From NCBI GenBank assembly GCA_900470155.1, contig UBZT01000004.1:420583-484582 (forward strand): a DNA stretch of 64,000 bases. Reading direction: 5' to 3'. The position numbers and the translations under genes were made by a program. This DNA comes from Hyphomicrobiales bacterium. Its GTDB lineage: Bacteria; Pseudomonadota; Alphaproteobacteria; Rhizobiales; Rhizobiaceae. Below, in pieces: positions 11,271 to 19,744 of the stretch (position 1 is its first letter; each line of letters opens with the position of its first letter). Below the pieces are notes generated by a model that worked only from the letters and a program-made list of their open reading frames with translations, was not told the origin of the DNA and did not search any database.

Positions 11271-11564
11271 GCTTCATTCCGCCGCTCGGGGTCCGTGATC
11301 TTCCGGCTATTTCACAATCGGCCCATTTTGTCACCGCCAAGAAAGAAGACCAAGACGCAAGACCAAGACGGAAGCCGCCCCGCAGAGGAACACCTGCGAG
11401 GCGAGGGGAGGACGCTGGCCGCCGGTCGATGCCGATACCACGAACAAGCCGTGTCACGAAAAAGCCGGGGCCGCGAAAAAAAGGGGCTAGGATGGGCCAT
11501 CCGGCTTCTTCGGCTCGCCCCTTTCCTTAAAACGGGACGCATCAATCTCCGGAAGACCGGTGCA
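11271..11564. other. Intergenic stretch, nothing recognised
   Basis: About 290 bp between the membrane protein and the PfpI-like gene. Overlapping frames on both strands have arbitrary composition. Short A-runs (11489-11496) and Pro/Arg-coding GC-rich sequence only; no convincing terminator or RNA was seen. Confidence 0.4.
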
Positions 11565-12125
11565 TCAGGCGGCGCGGCGCTGGTGCGGCCCTTCTTCGAC
11601 CTCTTCGATGATCTTGGCGACAAAAGCGTCGAGATCGCCGGGCTGGCGCGAGGTGATGATACCATGATCGACCACGACGGCCTCGTCGCGCCAGTTGGCC
11701 CCGGCATTTTTCAGGTCGGTCTTGATCGACGCATAGGAGGTTGCGTTGCGACCGCGAAGCGCATCCGCCTCGACCAGCAGCCACGGGCCGTGGCAGACGG
11801 CGGCGATCGTCCGGCCGGACTTGACGAAGCCGCGCACCAGTTCGACTGCCGTCTGGTCATTGCGCAGGATATCCGGATTGATCTGGCCGCCCGGGATCAC
11901 CAGCGCATCGTAATCCTCGATCTTGACGGCATCGACCGTCAGATCGACATCGACGGTGTCGCCCCAGTTCTTTTCGTCCCAGCTCTTGATCGGCGCGGGC
12001 GACAGCGAGGCGATCGAAACCTTGGCCCCCCGGGCCTTGAGCTGTTCCAGCGGTTTGCGCAATTCCGAGCGTTCATAACCGTCGGTGGCGAGGATCAGGA
12101 TATGAGCGGATTGAATGGAAGGCAT
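11565..12125 (-). CDS. DJ-1/PfpI family protein (YhbO/YajL-like)
   Basis: 186 residues with the PfpI-type layout: ILATDGYERSEL with the active-site Glu18, DYDALVIPGGQINPDILR, and the nucleophile elbow AAVCHGPWLLVEA with Cys111 followed by His112. The C-terminus DHGIITSRQPGDLDAFVAKI also matches the family. DJ-1/PfpI proteins are cytoplasmic; members are described as stress-protective, glyoxalase-like or deglycase enzymes, and some as proteases. The ATG at 12125 follows AGGA by 6 nt. It is a single gene with a transcription-stop-like hairpin upstream (12195-12216). Confidence 0.92.
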   Translation of the reverse strand: MPSIQSAHILILATDGYERSELRKPLEQLKARGAKVSIASLSPAPIKSWDEKNWGDTVDVDLTVDAVKIEDYDALVIPGGQINPDILRNDQTAVELVRGFVKSGRTIAAVCHGPWLLVEADALRGRNATSYASIKTDLKNAGANWRDEAVVVDHGIITSRQPGDLDAFVAKIIEEVEEGPHQRRAA

Positions 12126-12194
12126 GGATCTGTCCTTTCGGTTCTTTTTGCGTGGGATCTATAAGAAACCCGGGAGGCAGGGGATCGTTCCGGT

Positions 12195-12216
12195 AAAAAA
12201 CAGCCCGGATGCGGGC
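12195..12216 (-). terminator. Rho-independent terminator on the minus strand with no obvious upstream gene
   Basis: Read on the minus strand: GCCCG-CATC-CGGGC, then TGTTTTTT. The stem is 5 bp and perfect with a tetraloop and T-tract. The nearest minus-strand gene ending upstream of it is the lipoprotein at 12853, about 640 bp away, so it may close an unseen minus-strand transcript or be fortuitous. Confidence 0.55.
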
Positions 12217-12294
12217 AAGGGGTGTTGCCGCTGGCCCTGCGCTTTGCTAATCAGGCGCCACCGCGATTTGGGAGGACTACCTTCCGGATCCTAT

Positions 12295-12369
12295 TGGGGC
12301 GTCGCCAAGCGGTAAGGCACCGGTTTTTGGTACCGGCATTCCCAGGTTCGAATCCTGGCGCCCCAGCCA
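12295..12369 (+). tRNA. tRNA-Gln (anticodon TTG)
   Basis: 75 nt including an encoded CCA. Acceptor TGGGGCG pairs with CGCCCCA before GCCA; the anticodon arm is CCGGT-TTTTGGT-ACCGG giving anticodon TTG; the T arm contains GGTTCGAATCC. The sequence is close to bacterial tRNA-Gln(UUG) as remembered, including the U-rich anticodon loop. It decodes CAA (and by wobble CAG). Confidence 0.95.
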
Positions 12370-12590
12370 TTTCCTCTTTTGTCCACATGGAAGCAAAAGC
12401 ATTTGCGCCGTGAGGCGCAGGTGCCGGGATCAGGCGCTCGGCGGCCATTGTGCACGCATCGCATGTACCGTTGTTTTGGCGAAGCGGGGGGGGCATGACA
12501 TCACCCTGCCTATAGGCTGTCCTTTATTTCAGACTGTTGAGGTACCGTAAAGATATTGCGCGCTAGGTAATTGAAAATTAATTATAAATT
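12370..12590. other. Intergenic stretch downstream of tRNA-Gln
   Basis: A small hairpin TGCGCC-GTGA-GGCGCA lies at about 12403-12418, without a T-run. The sequence becomes AT-rich after ~12540. No coding frame with protein-like composition; frames antisense to the tRNA are the familiar spurious type. Confidence 0.4.
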
Positions 12591-12637
12591 GCATTTTTAT
12601 AAGGTAATCGTTAACCCTGTTTCGCTTATAAAAATGC
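12591..12637. repeat. Perfect 13-bp AT-rich inverted repeat
   Basis: GCATTTTTATAAG (12591-12603) and CTTATAAAAATGC (12625-12637) are exact reverse complements with a 21-bp spacer. They sit in a ~110-bp AT-rich island (12540-12650) inside otherwise GC-rich DNA. It has no T-tract arrangement of a terminator. An operator, a protein-binding site or a relic are possible; no family recognised. Confidence 0.7.
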
Positions 12638-12852
12638 GCTTCCACAAGGTCACGCGTTGCGAAGTTTTCGGATTTTTTGTTCTGCGTAGGGGAGGGCGTC
12701 ATCCACGGTGCCCTCCCGCCGCCGTTTGGGGCAGCCTCGATCCCGGCAGGTGTGCCGGCCCGATGGGATCCTTTCTCCGCCACGCATTGAAAAAAATACC
12801 CCCGGCGCGCGCGCGACCGGAGGCATGTTCTGGTCCCGTGTGGACGCAGCCC

Positions 12853-13266
12853 TTACGCGCCGCCGAGGAATTCCTCGCAATAGCTCTGGCCGCCATTGAT
12901 GCCGGGACGGTCGACCACGGTGCGCACGCTGCGGATGATATAGTCGGGCGATACCGTCAGCTGGACTTCACAGCGCAGGTATTCCGTGCGCGCCTTGCTG
13001 ATGATCTTTCCCTTCTTGCCGTCAACCTGTTCGTAGACCGCGGGCACGACACGGGTTTTGTGACCGCCGCGCCAGGTATAGATCGTCGACCTGCCGGCCG
13101 CGGTATCGCTCACCGGTGGGCCGAACTTGGCGAAGAACATGCCGGCCTGCTGGCCGTTCCAGCGCGTCTCGACATCATTTTTGGCGATACCCGTCGTCGT
13201 GCAGCCGGCCAATGCGACCGCAAGGCCGAGTGTGGCGCAAGTCTTGATTATACCGCGGAAATTCAT
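12853..13266 (-). CDS. Small outer-membrane-type lipoprotein, hypothetical
   Basis: 137 residues from ATG 13266 (an upstream ATG at 13287 lies in a 14-bp tandem duplication and is less likely). The signal ends in a lipobox LAVALAGC, giving lipidated Cys22; the next residues TTTG lack Asp at +2, favouring outer-membrane sorting. The mature part contains FFAKFGPPVS and RSTIYTWRGGH, reminiscent of SmpA/BamE-like small lipoproteins that have a conserved fork of Gly-Pro-Pro, plus two Cys that could pair. No precise family; the BamE-like likeness is weak. Converging region downstream is the AT-rich island. Confidence 0.75.
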   Translation of the reverse strand: MNFRGIIKTCATLGLAVALAGCTTTGIAKNDVETRWNGQQAGMFFAKFGPPVSDTAAGRSTIYTWRGGHKTRVVPAVYEQVDGKKGKIISKARTEYLRCEVQLTVSPDYIIRSVRTVVDRPGINGGQSYCEEFLGGA

Positions 13267-13277
13267 TCTTCTGTCCC

Positions 13278-13305
13278 TCAAGCCCATGTCTTCAAGCCCA
13301 TGTCT
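13278..13305. repeat. Tandem duplication of a 14-bp unit
   Basis: TCAAGCCCATGTCT occurs twice in a row (13278-13291 and 13292-13305), in the 5' leader of the lipoprotein gene. It duplicates a possible upstream start codon but not the preferred one. Probably a recent slippage event. Confidence 0.85.
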
Positions 13306-13705
13306 TCCGGTAACGCCCGGTGCCCAGCCCCTGCTGGCTCCTCAAAAGGCATTGATCCCCGCTGTAGGCTTTATCCTCAAATTGCCGCTTGGGAAATCGG
13401 TCTTGGCCCGCTGAACACGCTATTTTTGCCGTGATGATGCGAGGTTGCAACGCGGCCTGGGGCAAACACCCTAGCTGCCCGTTACAACGATCTCGATGCG
13501 GCCCGACTTTCGCATTCCGGGTTGCGCATTTTCACCCCGCATGCGCGGCAGGCGGCGGACGCCAGTCTAGCAAACCTCCAGGAAAAGCGTTGCGTTTCAG
13601 ATGTTTGCTGCCCTCGTTCGTGAAATTTCCATCTTTCCTGCGGGTTTTTTGGTTCCCCCGACTTGTGCAACAAAATTCGCTGGTCTATAGAGGCGCCGCT
13701 GGTCA
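13306..13705. other. Intergenic stretch upstream of tRNA-Pro
   Basis: About 400 bp with no protein-like frame. It should hold the tRNA-Pro promoter and the lipoprotein promoter, but I cannot point to either with confidence. Frames antisense to the tRNA here are the classic spurious products of tRNA regions. Confidence 0.35.
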
Positions 13706-13782
13706 CGGAGTGTAGCGCAGTCTGGTAGCGCACCACGTTCGGGACGTGGGGGTCGCAAGTTCGAATCTTGCCACTCCGACCA
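13706..13782 (+). tRNA. tRNA-Pro (anticodon CGG)
   Basis: 77 nt including CCA. Acceptor CGGAGTG pairs with CACTCCG; the D arm is GCGCAGTCTGGTAGCGC; the anticodon arm CCACG-TTCGGGA-CGTGG gives anticodon CGG; the T arm holds AGTTCGAATCT. It decodes CCG, a common proline codon in this GC-rich genome. Confidence 0.95.
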
Positions 13783-14110
13783 GTCGAACATGTCGCTCGC
13801 CCGAGATGCGCAAAATTCACCATGATCGTTTGATGTCAACCGCGCGTTGCGTGCGACGGTTTCATGCAGATTGCAGTGCAGGTCAATGGCTACGCGGCCC
13901 TCCCGAATGTGCCTGAAACTGGGTTGTCGTCCGCAGAGGGCGCATCATATCGCATGCACTGCAAAGATGTGGCTTTGCGTGTATAATGCGCTAACCAATT
14001 GCAACCGCTGTTATGTTCGGGCACTCTTGGATACGCACTATGCGTGTCGGGATGTGACACGATACGGCGCATGCGGTGTGAGGCTGCGAATTCGAGCCGG
14101 GTGAAAGCCG
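13783..14110. other. Leader region of the LacI-type regulator
   Basis: 328 bp. A TATAAT at 13982-13987 could be a -10 box, but the -35 position (about 13959) only weakly fits. No clear LacI-type palindrome was found. No coding frame of note. Confidence 0.3.
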
Positions 14111-15160
14111 ATGAATTTTGGTAAACGAAGACGGCGGCAGCGAAGCGAGAAAGTGACCCTGTCCGATGTCGCTCAGGCGGCGGGCGTGAGCGCAATCACG
14201 GTGTCGCGGGCCTTGCGCGATCCCGACAAGGTGTCACCCACCTTGCGCGACATGATCCTCAAGACCGTGGAAGACATGGGTTATGTGCCGGATCTTGCCG
14301 CCCGCGCTTTGGCCAGCAAGAACAGCGGCATCATTGGCGTCATGTCGCCGTCGCTGACCAACTACGCCTTCATCGCGGTCATGCGCGGCATCGAGGACCG
14401 GGTCCGCGCCACCGATCTGCGTATCCAGTATGCCAATCCCAATTATGACAAGCAGGATGAAGTGCAGCAGCTGCGGCTCTTCCTGACGCAGAATCCGGCG
14501 GGCATAATCTATGCCGGCCTGTCGAAAAACGACGAATTGAACGAGATGCTGCGCGCAGCACCCTGTCCCGTCGTCGAGATCATGGATGTCAGCGGCGACC
14601 CGCTCGAAATGGCCATCGGCGTCGATCATCGCGCTGCAGCCGAAGTCGCCACCCGGCATCTGCTTCATAAGGGCTATCGGCGCATCGCCCTGCTGGGCGG
14701 GCGTTGGGACCTGCGGTCGCGCCGCCGCCTGGATGGTTACCGCGCGGTGCTGGAAGAGGCCGGCATCTATGATGCCTCACTCAGTCTCTCGGTCGATGGA
14801 CATACCAGCGTCGCCCTTGGCGCGCATCTGCTCGAACGCCTGATCAACGAACATGCCGATGCCGATGCTGCGCTGTGCCACAACGACGACGTGGCGCTCG
14901 GCGTCCTGTTCGAATGTCAGCGGCGCGGCATCGTCGTTCCCGATGCCTTTGGTCTCTGTGGCTTCAACGACCTGGATTATGCCGGCATTGCCTGCCCGTC
15001 GATCACCTCGGTCCGCATCCCGCGCTACGAGATCGGCTACCGCGCCGTCGATATGCTGCTCAGAGCCACGGGCGAGGGCGCCCCGCCGCCGAGCCTCGTC
15101 GATCTCGGTTTCAATCTGATCGAGCGCCAGTCGACGGCCCGTTCAGTGATCGCCGGTTGA
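14111..15160 (+). CDS. LacI/GalR family repressor (gluconate repressor GntR-like)
   Basis: 349 residues. An N-terminal helix-turn-helix (VTLSDVAQAAGVSAITVSRA) and hinge (DLAARALAS, the minor-groove hinge helix) precede a periplasmic-binding-protein-like sensor domain starting SGIIGVMSPSLTNYAFIAVM. The phrase GFNDLDYAGIACPSITSVR near the C-terminus is typical of GntR-like members that control gluconate or related sugar-acid use. It normally acts as a dimer that leaves DNA on sugar binding. No sugar catabolic genes are beside it here, so its target must lie elsewhere. It converges with cysN. Confidence 0.9.
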   Translation: MNFGKRRRRQRSEKVTLSDVAQAAGVSAITVSRALRDPDKVSPTLRDMILKTVEDMGYVPDLAARALASKNSGIIGVMSPSLTNYAFIAVMRGIEDRVRATDLRIQYANPNYDKQDEVQQLRLFLTQNPAGIIYAGLSKNDELNEMLRAAPCPVVEIMDVSGDPLEMAIGVDHRAAAEVATRHLLHKGYRRIALLGGRWDLRSRRRLDGYRAVLEEAGIYDASLSLSVDGHTSVALGAHLLERLINEHADADAALCHNDDVALGVLFECQRRGIVVPDAFGLCGFNDLDYAGIACPSITSVRIPRYEIGYRAVDMLLRATGEGAPPPSLVDLGFNLIERQSTARSVIAG

Positions 15161-15340
15161 CCACGCGACCGCATTCGTCCGGCGGTTTCGCCTGAATTCG
15201 GCCGAGCGCCGACCACAGTCTTCCTGGTCATGCCATGCGCAACGGCAATCGCCGCAAACATCGCCCCTGTCGGGTGCATGTCTGCGGCGATTGTCATATC
15301 CGGTAGCTTCAGGTTGAAGCGCCTGTGCCTGTTGCCGCGC

Positions 15341-16834
15341 TCATCCGTCGATATCGTCGAACAGGTCGCGCGCCTCTGCCGTGGTCAGCCGGCGGGTTTC
15401 CACTTCGTCGCGGCGATTGGAGAGCAGCTCGGTCGCCAGCAGCTGTTCGGCCAGATCGGCCGGCAGCGACAGGATCACCCGGCCTTCATGGGCGTGCAGC
15501 CCGCCGAGCTCGGTGCGCTTGCCTGTGATCATGCCGCCGGCCACCGTGTTGTTGGTGTCGGGATCGATCAGGATGAAGGCGCCGGTGGCCCGGTTCAACT
15601 CATAGGGGTCGAAGATCGCCATTTCGTCGAAGGACAGATGCACCTTGCCGATGGCATTCATCTGCAACATGTCGCTTGCAACCCATTTGCCGCTTTTCAG
15701 ATCGAGCTGCGACACCGGTTCGACCTGCACGCGCTGGCGGCGCGAACCGGCCTTCAGCCAATAACGCTTGCCGGGCACGATGCCGTCCGGCTGCAGGGCC
15801 ACCATCTGCGCGTCGAAGGCAAGGCCGGTCTGCGGCTGGGCATCGAGCGAAACGATCATGTCGCCGCGCGCCACATCCACCTGGCGGTCGAGCACCAGCG
15901 TGATCGCGTCGCCGGCAACGGCGGCGTTGCGCACCAGGTCGAAGGTGACGATCTGCTTGACATTGGCCAACTGGCCCGACGGCAGGATCGCCACGCTGTC
16001 GCCAGGCTTCACGGCGCCGCCGGCAACCGTACCCTGATAGCCGCGGAAGCTTTCGCCCGGCCGCGACACGCGCTGCACCGGCAGTCGGAACCCGGTCGAC
16101 TGGCCGGAGCGCAGAGTGGCCAGTTCCAGCGTTTCGACCAGCGTCGGCCCTTCGTACCACGGCATCACGGCATCAGCGGCGTAGACGACGTTTTCGCCCT
16201 TCAGCGCCGACATCGGGATTGCGGTCACCTGGCGCACCCCGAGCGATAGTGCCAGCGCCTTGAAGTCGTGGTGGATCTGTTCGAACACAGCCTTGTCGTA
16301 GCCGACCAGATCGAACTTGTTGACCGCCAGCACGAACTGCTTGATGCCCATCAGCGAAGCGATGGTCGCGTGCCGCCGGGTCTGTTCGAGCAGGCCGGTG
16401 CGTGCATCGACGAGCAGCACGGCAAGGTCCGCTGTCGAGGCGCCGGTCGCCATGTTGCGGGTATATTGCTCGTGGCCGGGTGTGTCGGCGACGATGAACG
16501 AGCGCCGGTCGGTGGCGAAATAGCGATAGGCGACATCGATGGTGATGCCCTGTTCGCGCTCCGCCTGCAGGCCATCCAACAACAGAGCGAAGTCCGGCAG
16601 GCCGAGATCGTTCTGCTTGCCTGAGTCGCGGTTGAGGGCTGCGGCCTGGTCTTCCTTGACCGCCTTGGTGTCCCACAGCAGGCGGCCGATCAGCGTCGAC
16701 TTGCCGTCATCGACGGAGCCGCAGGTAATCAGGCGCAGCGGGCGCGAATCGCGGCTGATGGCGGCCGGCTCTGCCTGCGGTGCGATAGGCTGGGCCACGG
16801 TAGAGGCGAGGGCGGTGTTGGCTTGAGCGGTCAT
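15341..16834 (-). CDS. cysN: Sulfate adenylyltransferase, GTPase subunit
   Basis: 497 residues. EF-Tu-like GTPase motifs are in order: P-loop GSVDDGKSTLIGR, DTPGHEQYTRNM (switch II) and VNKFDL. CysN hydrolyses GTP to drive ATP + sulfate to APS + PPi with CysD. The protein stops at ~500 residues, so it lacks the C-terminal APS kinase domain found in NodQ/CysNC fusions; this fits direct use of APS by the adjacent cysH reductase. Start ATG 16834 lies 1 nt after the cysD stop, so the pair is translationally coupled; earlier in-frame starts would lie inside cysD. Confidence 0.97.
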   Translation of the reverse strand: MTAQANTALASTVAQPIAPQAEPAAISRDSRPLRLITCGSVDDGKSTLIGRLLWDTKAVKEDQAAALNRDSGKQNDLGLPDFALLLDGLQAEREQGITIDVAYRYFATDRRSFIVADTPGHEQYTRNMATGASTADLAVLLVDARTGLLEQTRRHATIASLMGIKQFVLAVNKFDLVGYDKAVFEQIHHDFKALALSLGVRQVTAIPMSALKGENVVYAADAVMPWYEGPTLVETLELATLRSGQSTGFRLPVQRVSRPGESFRGYQGTVAGGAVKPGDSVAILPSGQLANVKQIVTFDLVRNAAVAGDAITLVLDRQVDVARGDMIVSLDAQPQTGLAFDAQMVALQPDGIVPGKRYWLKAGSRRQRVQVEPVSQLDLKSGKWVASDMLQMNAIGKVHLSFDEMAIFDPYELNRATGAFILIDPDTNNTVAGGMITGKRTELGGLHAHEGRVILSLPADLAEQLLATELLSNRRDEVETRRLTTAEARDLFDDIDG

Positions 16835-16835
16835 C

Positions 16836-17816
16836 TCAGAAATATCCTTCGCGTTTCTTCTTTTCCATCGACCCGGCCTGGTCGCGGTCGATGGCCCGGC
16901 CCTGGCGCTCGGACACGGTGGCAATCTCGAGCTCGGCGATCACTTCGCCGAGCGTGGTGGCGTCGGACTTGATCGCGCCGGTCAGCGGCCAGCAACCGAG
17001 CGTGCGGAAGCGGATCATGCCCTCCTGCACCTCTTCGTCCGGCAGCGCTTCGAAGCGCGGATCCTCGGCCCAGAGCAGCATGCCGTCGCGCTCGACGAAC
17101 TTGCGGTTCTTGGCGTAGTAGAGCGGCGGCAGCGGGATGTTCTCCGCCTGGATGTAGCGCCAGATATCGACTTCGGTCCAGTTCGACAGCGGGAAGGCGC
17201 GCACGCTTTCGCCACGGCGCACCATGCCGTTATAGATGTTCCACAGTTCCGGGCGCTGGTTGCGCGGGTCCCATTTGTGGTCCGGCGTGCGGAACGAATA
17301 GATGCGTTCCTTGGCGCGGGACGCTTCTTCGTCGCGCCGCGCACCACCGAAGGCCGCATCATATTTGCCGGCATCGAGCGCCTGGCGCAGCGATTCCGTT
17401 TTCATCACGTCGGTATGGTAGGACGAGCCGTGGGTGAACGGCGAGATATTCTCGGCCGCACCGCGCGGATTGGTGTGCACGATCAGGTCGAGATCGAACT
17501 TTTCCGCCATCTCGTCGCGAAACGCGATCATTTCCGGAAACTTCCAGCCGGTATCGACATGCAGCAGCGGGAAGGGCACGCGGCCGGGGAAGAAGGCCTT
17601 GCGCGCTAAGTGAAGCAACACGGACGAATCCTTGCCGATCGAATAGAGCATGACCGGACGCTCGAATTCCGCCGCCACTTCGCGAAAGATATGGATCGCT
17701 TCGTTTTCCAGCGCCTTCAGATGTGGATCAAGCGGCGGCTTGCTTGCGGCATCCTTGGAATGCGGATCGAATTCGGATGTGTGTACGTGCATCTGTCTAT
17801 CTGCCTTGATGGCCAT
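16836..17816 (-). CDS. cysD: Sulfate adenylyltransferase, small (PAPS-reductase-fold) subunit
   Basis: About 326 residues from ATG 17816; in-frame ATGs at 17828 and 17792 are alternatives and none has a strong ribosome site. The ATP-binding PP-loop is [40 protein letters not shown] and the C-terminal basic tail EKKKREGYF are signature CysD features. It forms the catalytic adenylyltransferase with CysN, making APS from sulfate. Starts further upstream would translate part of the palindromic repeat at 17837-17986, so they are rejected. It lies between cysH (upstream, 184 bp away across the repeat) and cysN. Confidence 0.95.
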   Translation of the reverse strand: MAIKADRQMHVHTSEFDPHSKDAASKPPLDPHLKALENEAIHIFREVAAEFERPVMLYSIGKDSSVLLHLARKAFFPGRVPFPLLHVDTGWKFPEMIAFRDEMAEKFDLDLIVHTNPRGAAENISPFTHGSSYHTDVMKTESLRQALDAGKYDAAFGGARRDEEASRAKERIYSFRTPDHKWDPRNQRPELWNIYNGMVRRGESVRAFPLSNWTEVDIWRYIQAENIPLPPLYYAKNRKFVERDGMLLWAEDPRFEALPDEEVQEGMIRFRTLGCWPLTGAIKSDATTLGEVIAELEIATVSERQGRAIDRDQAGSMEKKKREGYF

Positions 17817-17836
17817 CAGCGATGGCATTTCGTGGG

Positions 17837-17986
17837 CCCCCCTCTGCCCTGCCGGGCATCTCCCCCACAAGGAGGGAGATCACGTCCCGCTACCGTCTCG
17901 TGCTGGAGACTTGGTGAGGCAGTGTCTGTCTGGCACTTCGATCTCCCCCCTTGTGGGGGAGATGTCGCGAAGCGACAGAGGGGGGT
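17837..17986. repeat. RIME-like palindromic mosaic element between cysH and cysD
   Basis: About 150 bp bounded by CCCCCTCTGCCCTGCC...at one end and CGACAGAGGGGGG at the other. Each end carries its own palindrome: ATCTCCCCCACAAGGAGGGAGAT and ATCTCCCCCC-TTGT-GGGGGAGAT. The whole closely matches a second copy at 34767-34938. The organisation fits the Rhizobium intergenic mosaic element RIME1 as remembered from the literature. Sitting in an operon leader, it may affect mRNA processing between cysH and cysD. Confidence 0.8.
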
Positions 17987-18000
17987 AAAATCTGGCTTTG

Positions 18001-18747
18001 CTAGGCCGGCGTCGGTATCGCCGAGGCCGCAGCCTCCGGCACATGCAATCCGCATTCGCGCTTTTCGTCATTTTCCCACCACCAGCGGCCGGCCCGTTCC
18101 GGTTCGCCCGGCTTGATGGCGCGGGTGCAGGGCTCGCAGCCGATCGACGGATAGCCCCGGGCATGCAGCGGATTGATCGGAACGCTTTCCGTCTCGACAT
18201 AGGCGTTGATCGCCTCGATCGACCAGTCGGCCAGCGGGTTGATCTTGATCAGGTCGCGCTCGGCATCATATTCGGCGAATGGCGTGGTGGCGCGGTTGCC
18301 GGACTGTCCGCGGCGCAAGCCCGTCACCCAGTAGCGGGCGCCGACAAGCGCCTCGGCCAGGGGAACCAGCTTGCGCACATGACAGCAGGCATGGCGCGCT
18401 TCGACGCTCTCGTAAAAGCCGTTCAGGCCATATTTCGCCGCATAGGCGTCGACATCGTCCTGCTTCGGGGTGAAGCGCTGGATGGCGATGCCGAAGCGTT
18501 CCTCGGTCTCGGCGATCAGGTCCACGGTCTCCTTGAACAGGCGGCCGGTCTCGAGCGTCGACACATCGATCGGCAGTCGGGCAAGGCCGATCGCAGCCGT
18601 GATCACCTGATCCTCGATGCCGAGGCTGGTGGTGAACACGGCGCGACCCTCATGCGCTGCGACAATGCGAAGACGCTCGGTCAGATCTGCATGTTCCAGA
18701 GTTGTATTCAGGAGGCTGGCAAGTTCGGTGTTGCTTGGAAGGTTCAT
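18001..18747 (-). CDS. cysH: Phosphoadenylyl/adenylyl-sulfate reductase (APS type)
   Basis: 248 residues from ATG 18747, with AGGGA upstream. Reduces APS (or PAPS) to sulfite with thioredoxin. The Cys pairs CC at 121-122 and Cys204-x-x-Cys207 (GCEPCTR) ligate a [4Fe-4S] cluster, which marks the APS-type enzyme; the catalytic Cys232 lies in KRECGLH. VTGLRRGQS is the conserved substrate loop. With cysD and cysN this gives sulfate to sulfite without a PAPS step. It heads a minus-strand operon and diverges from the Rrf2 gene. Confidence 0.96.
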   Translation of the reverse strand: MNLPSNTELASLLNTTLEHADLTERLRIVAAHEGRAVFTTSLGIEDQVITAAIGLARLPIDVSTLETGRLFKETVDLIAETEERFGIAIQRFTPKQDDVDAYAAKYGLNGFYESVEARHACCHVRKLVPLAEALVGARYWVTGLRRGQSGNRATTPFAEYDAERDLIKINPLADWSIEAINAYVETESVPINPLHARGYPSIGCEPCTRAIKPGEPERAGRWWWENDEKRECGLHVPEAAASAIPTPA

Positions 18748-19062
18748 CTGTTTGTCCCTGCTACAGGTGCGCATTATCCCGCAAACGGGCGGGCACGGAC
18801 AGGAATTGCCTTTCAAGCCAGTGCACAGAATGAGCAAATATCTCTCCCCAGTGATGCAAACTCGGGATTTCGTCCCGCCCAACCCGCGCTGTCGTTTCCC
18901 GAGACGCCGCAAATTCCAGCGCCTTTCCCGTCTTTGCGACGGCAAAAAACCAGGTTTGCACATGGAAACACCGCAGGCCGCAAATCGACATTTGAACCCA
19001 TGGCGGATTTCGGCTATTGCGACATCGTGCGGACGCCGGTCCGCATGAGCCGGTGTTTCCTG

Positions 19063-19494
19063 ATGATTTCCCAACGAGCCAAATATGCGCTGCGGGCGCT
19101 GAATGTCCTGGCACGTGCCACGCCGGGCGAGCCGGTGCCGATTCCCGACATTGCCGAACAGCAGCGCATCCCGAAGAAGTTTCTCGAGCAGATCCTCCTC
19201 GAGCTGAAGCGAGCCGGCATCGTCGAAAGCAGGCGCGGCAAGCAGGGCGGCTATCTTCTATTGCGGGCTGCTACCGACGTCACATATGGCGAGGTCCTGC
19301 GCCTGATTGACGGTCCTGTCGCGCCCTTGCCCTGCCTGTCACTCTCGGCCTATCGCCGCTGTGAGGATTGCGCCGGCGAACAGGATTGCGAAGTCCGTCA
19401 CGTCTTTTCCCGAGTTGCCGACGAGACGCGTGCCGTGCTCTTTTCGACCAGTCTCGCCGATGCGGTCTCCACGCGACATCCGGAATTGGCCTGA
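19063..19494 (+). CDS. Rrf2 family transcriptional regulator, probable sulfur-assimilation regulator
   Basis: 143 residues from ATG 19063 (an in-frame ATG at 19045 is possible). Starts MISQRAKYALRALNVLAR, then the Rrf2 winged helix IPKKFLEQILLELKRAGIVE and GKQGGYLLL. Four cysteines occur in CLSLSAYRRCEDCAGEQDC near residues 98-117, a spacing that could hold an iron-sulfur cluster or sense thiols. Rrf2 members include IscR, RirA, NsrR and CymR (cysteine metabolism). Its place between the divergent sulfate reduction genes and the sulfate transporter suggests control of both; that is inference. Confidence 0.88.
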   Translation: MISQRAKYALRALNVLARATPGEPVPIPDIAEQQRIPKKFLEQILLELKRAGIVESRRGKQGGYLLLRAATDVTYGEVLRLIDGPVAPLPCLSLSAYRRCEDCAGEQDCEVRHVFSRVADETRAVLFSTSLADAVSTRHPELA

Positions 19495-19682
19495 GCCCAG
19501 CATCGGCTTTGACCGCCTGCACCGGTGTCCGGGTCGGCCCGTTTCCCCTCCCATTTGCCCGACAGCATTTTGCAGCGAAGCTTTTTCGCAGTATTTTCCA
19601 CCCGTATCGACGGCTCCCGGCGCAAGCCTGTTCTGCCAAGGCGGCTCGACCGGGGTACGGTTTTGTTATTTTTCGCCTTGCG

Positions 19683-19710
19683 TTGACTAACACTACCCGT
19701 CCGGTAGTCT
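19683..19710 (+). promoter_or_regulatory. Promoter of sbp with an overlapping inverted repeat
   Basis: TTGACT (19683-19688) and TAGTCT (19705-19710) are 16 bp apart and make a plausible sigma-70 promoter. Between them lies ACTACC-CGTCC-GGTAGT (19692-19708), a 6-bp inverted repeat, so a bound repressor would block polymerase. The neighbouring Rrf2 protein is the obvious candidate to bind it. Confidence 0.55.
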
Positions 19711-19744
19711 TAATTTCATCGAAACGAGATGAGGAGGAAGACGT

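Noticed and set aside
12251..12496. Minus-strand frame with GAPGFEPGNAGTKNR over tRNA-Gln
   Set aside because: Same class of antisense-of-tRNA artefact.
13482..13839. Minus-strand frames over tRNA-Pro reading like SEWQDSNLRPPRPERGALPD
   Set aside because: These are the well-known spurious proteins encoded by the antisense of tRNA genes; no independent start, no homology other than mis-annotations.
15230..16249. Plus-strand frame of 339 codons antisense to cysN
   Set aside because: Shadow of cysN on the opposite strand; His/Arg/Gly-rich with no family features.
17816..17870. Longer cysD start reading [12 protein letters not shown]
   Set aside because: Those residues are encoded by the palindromic repeat border, and no family member begins that way.
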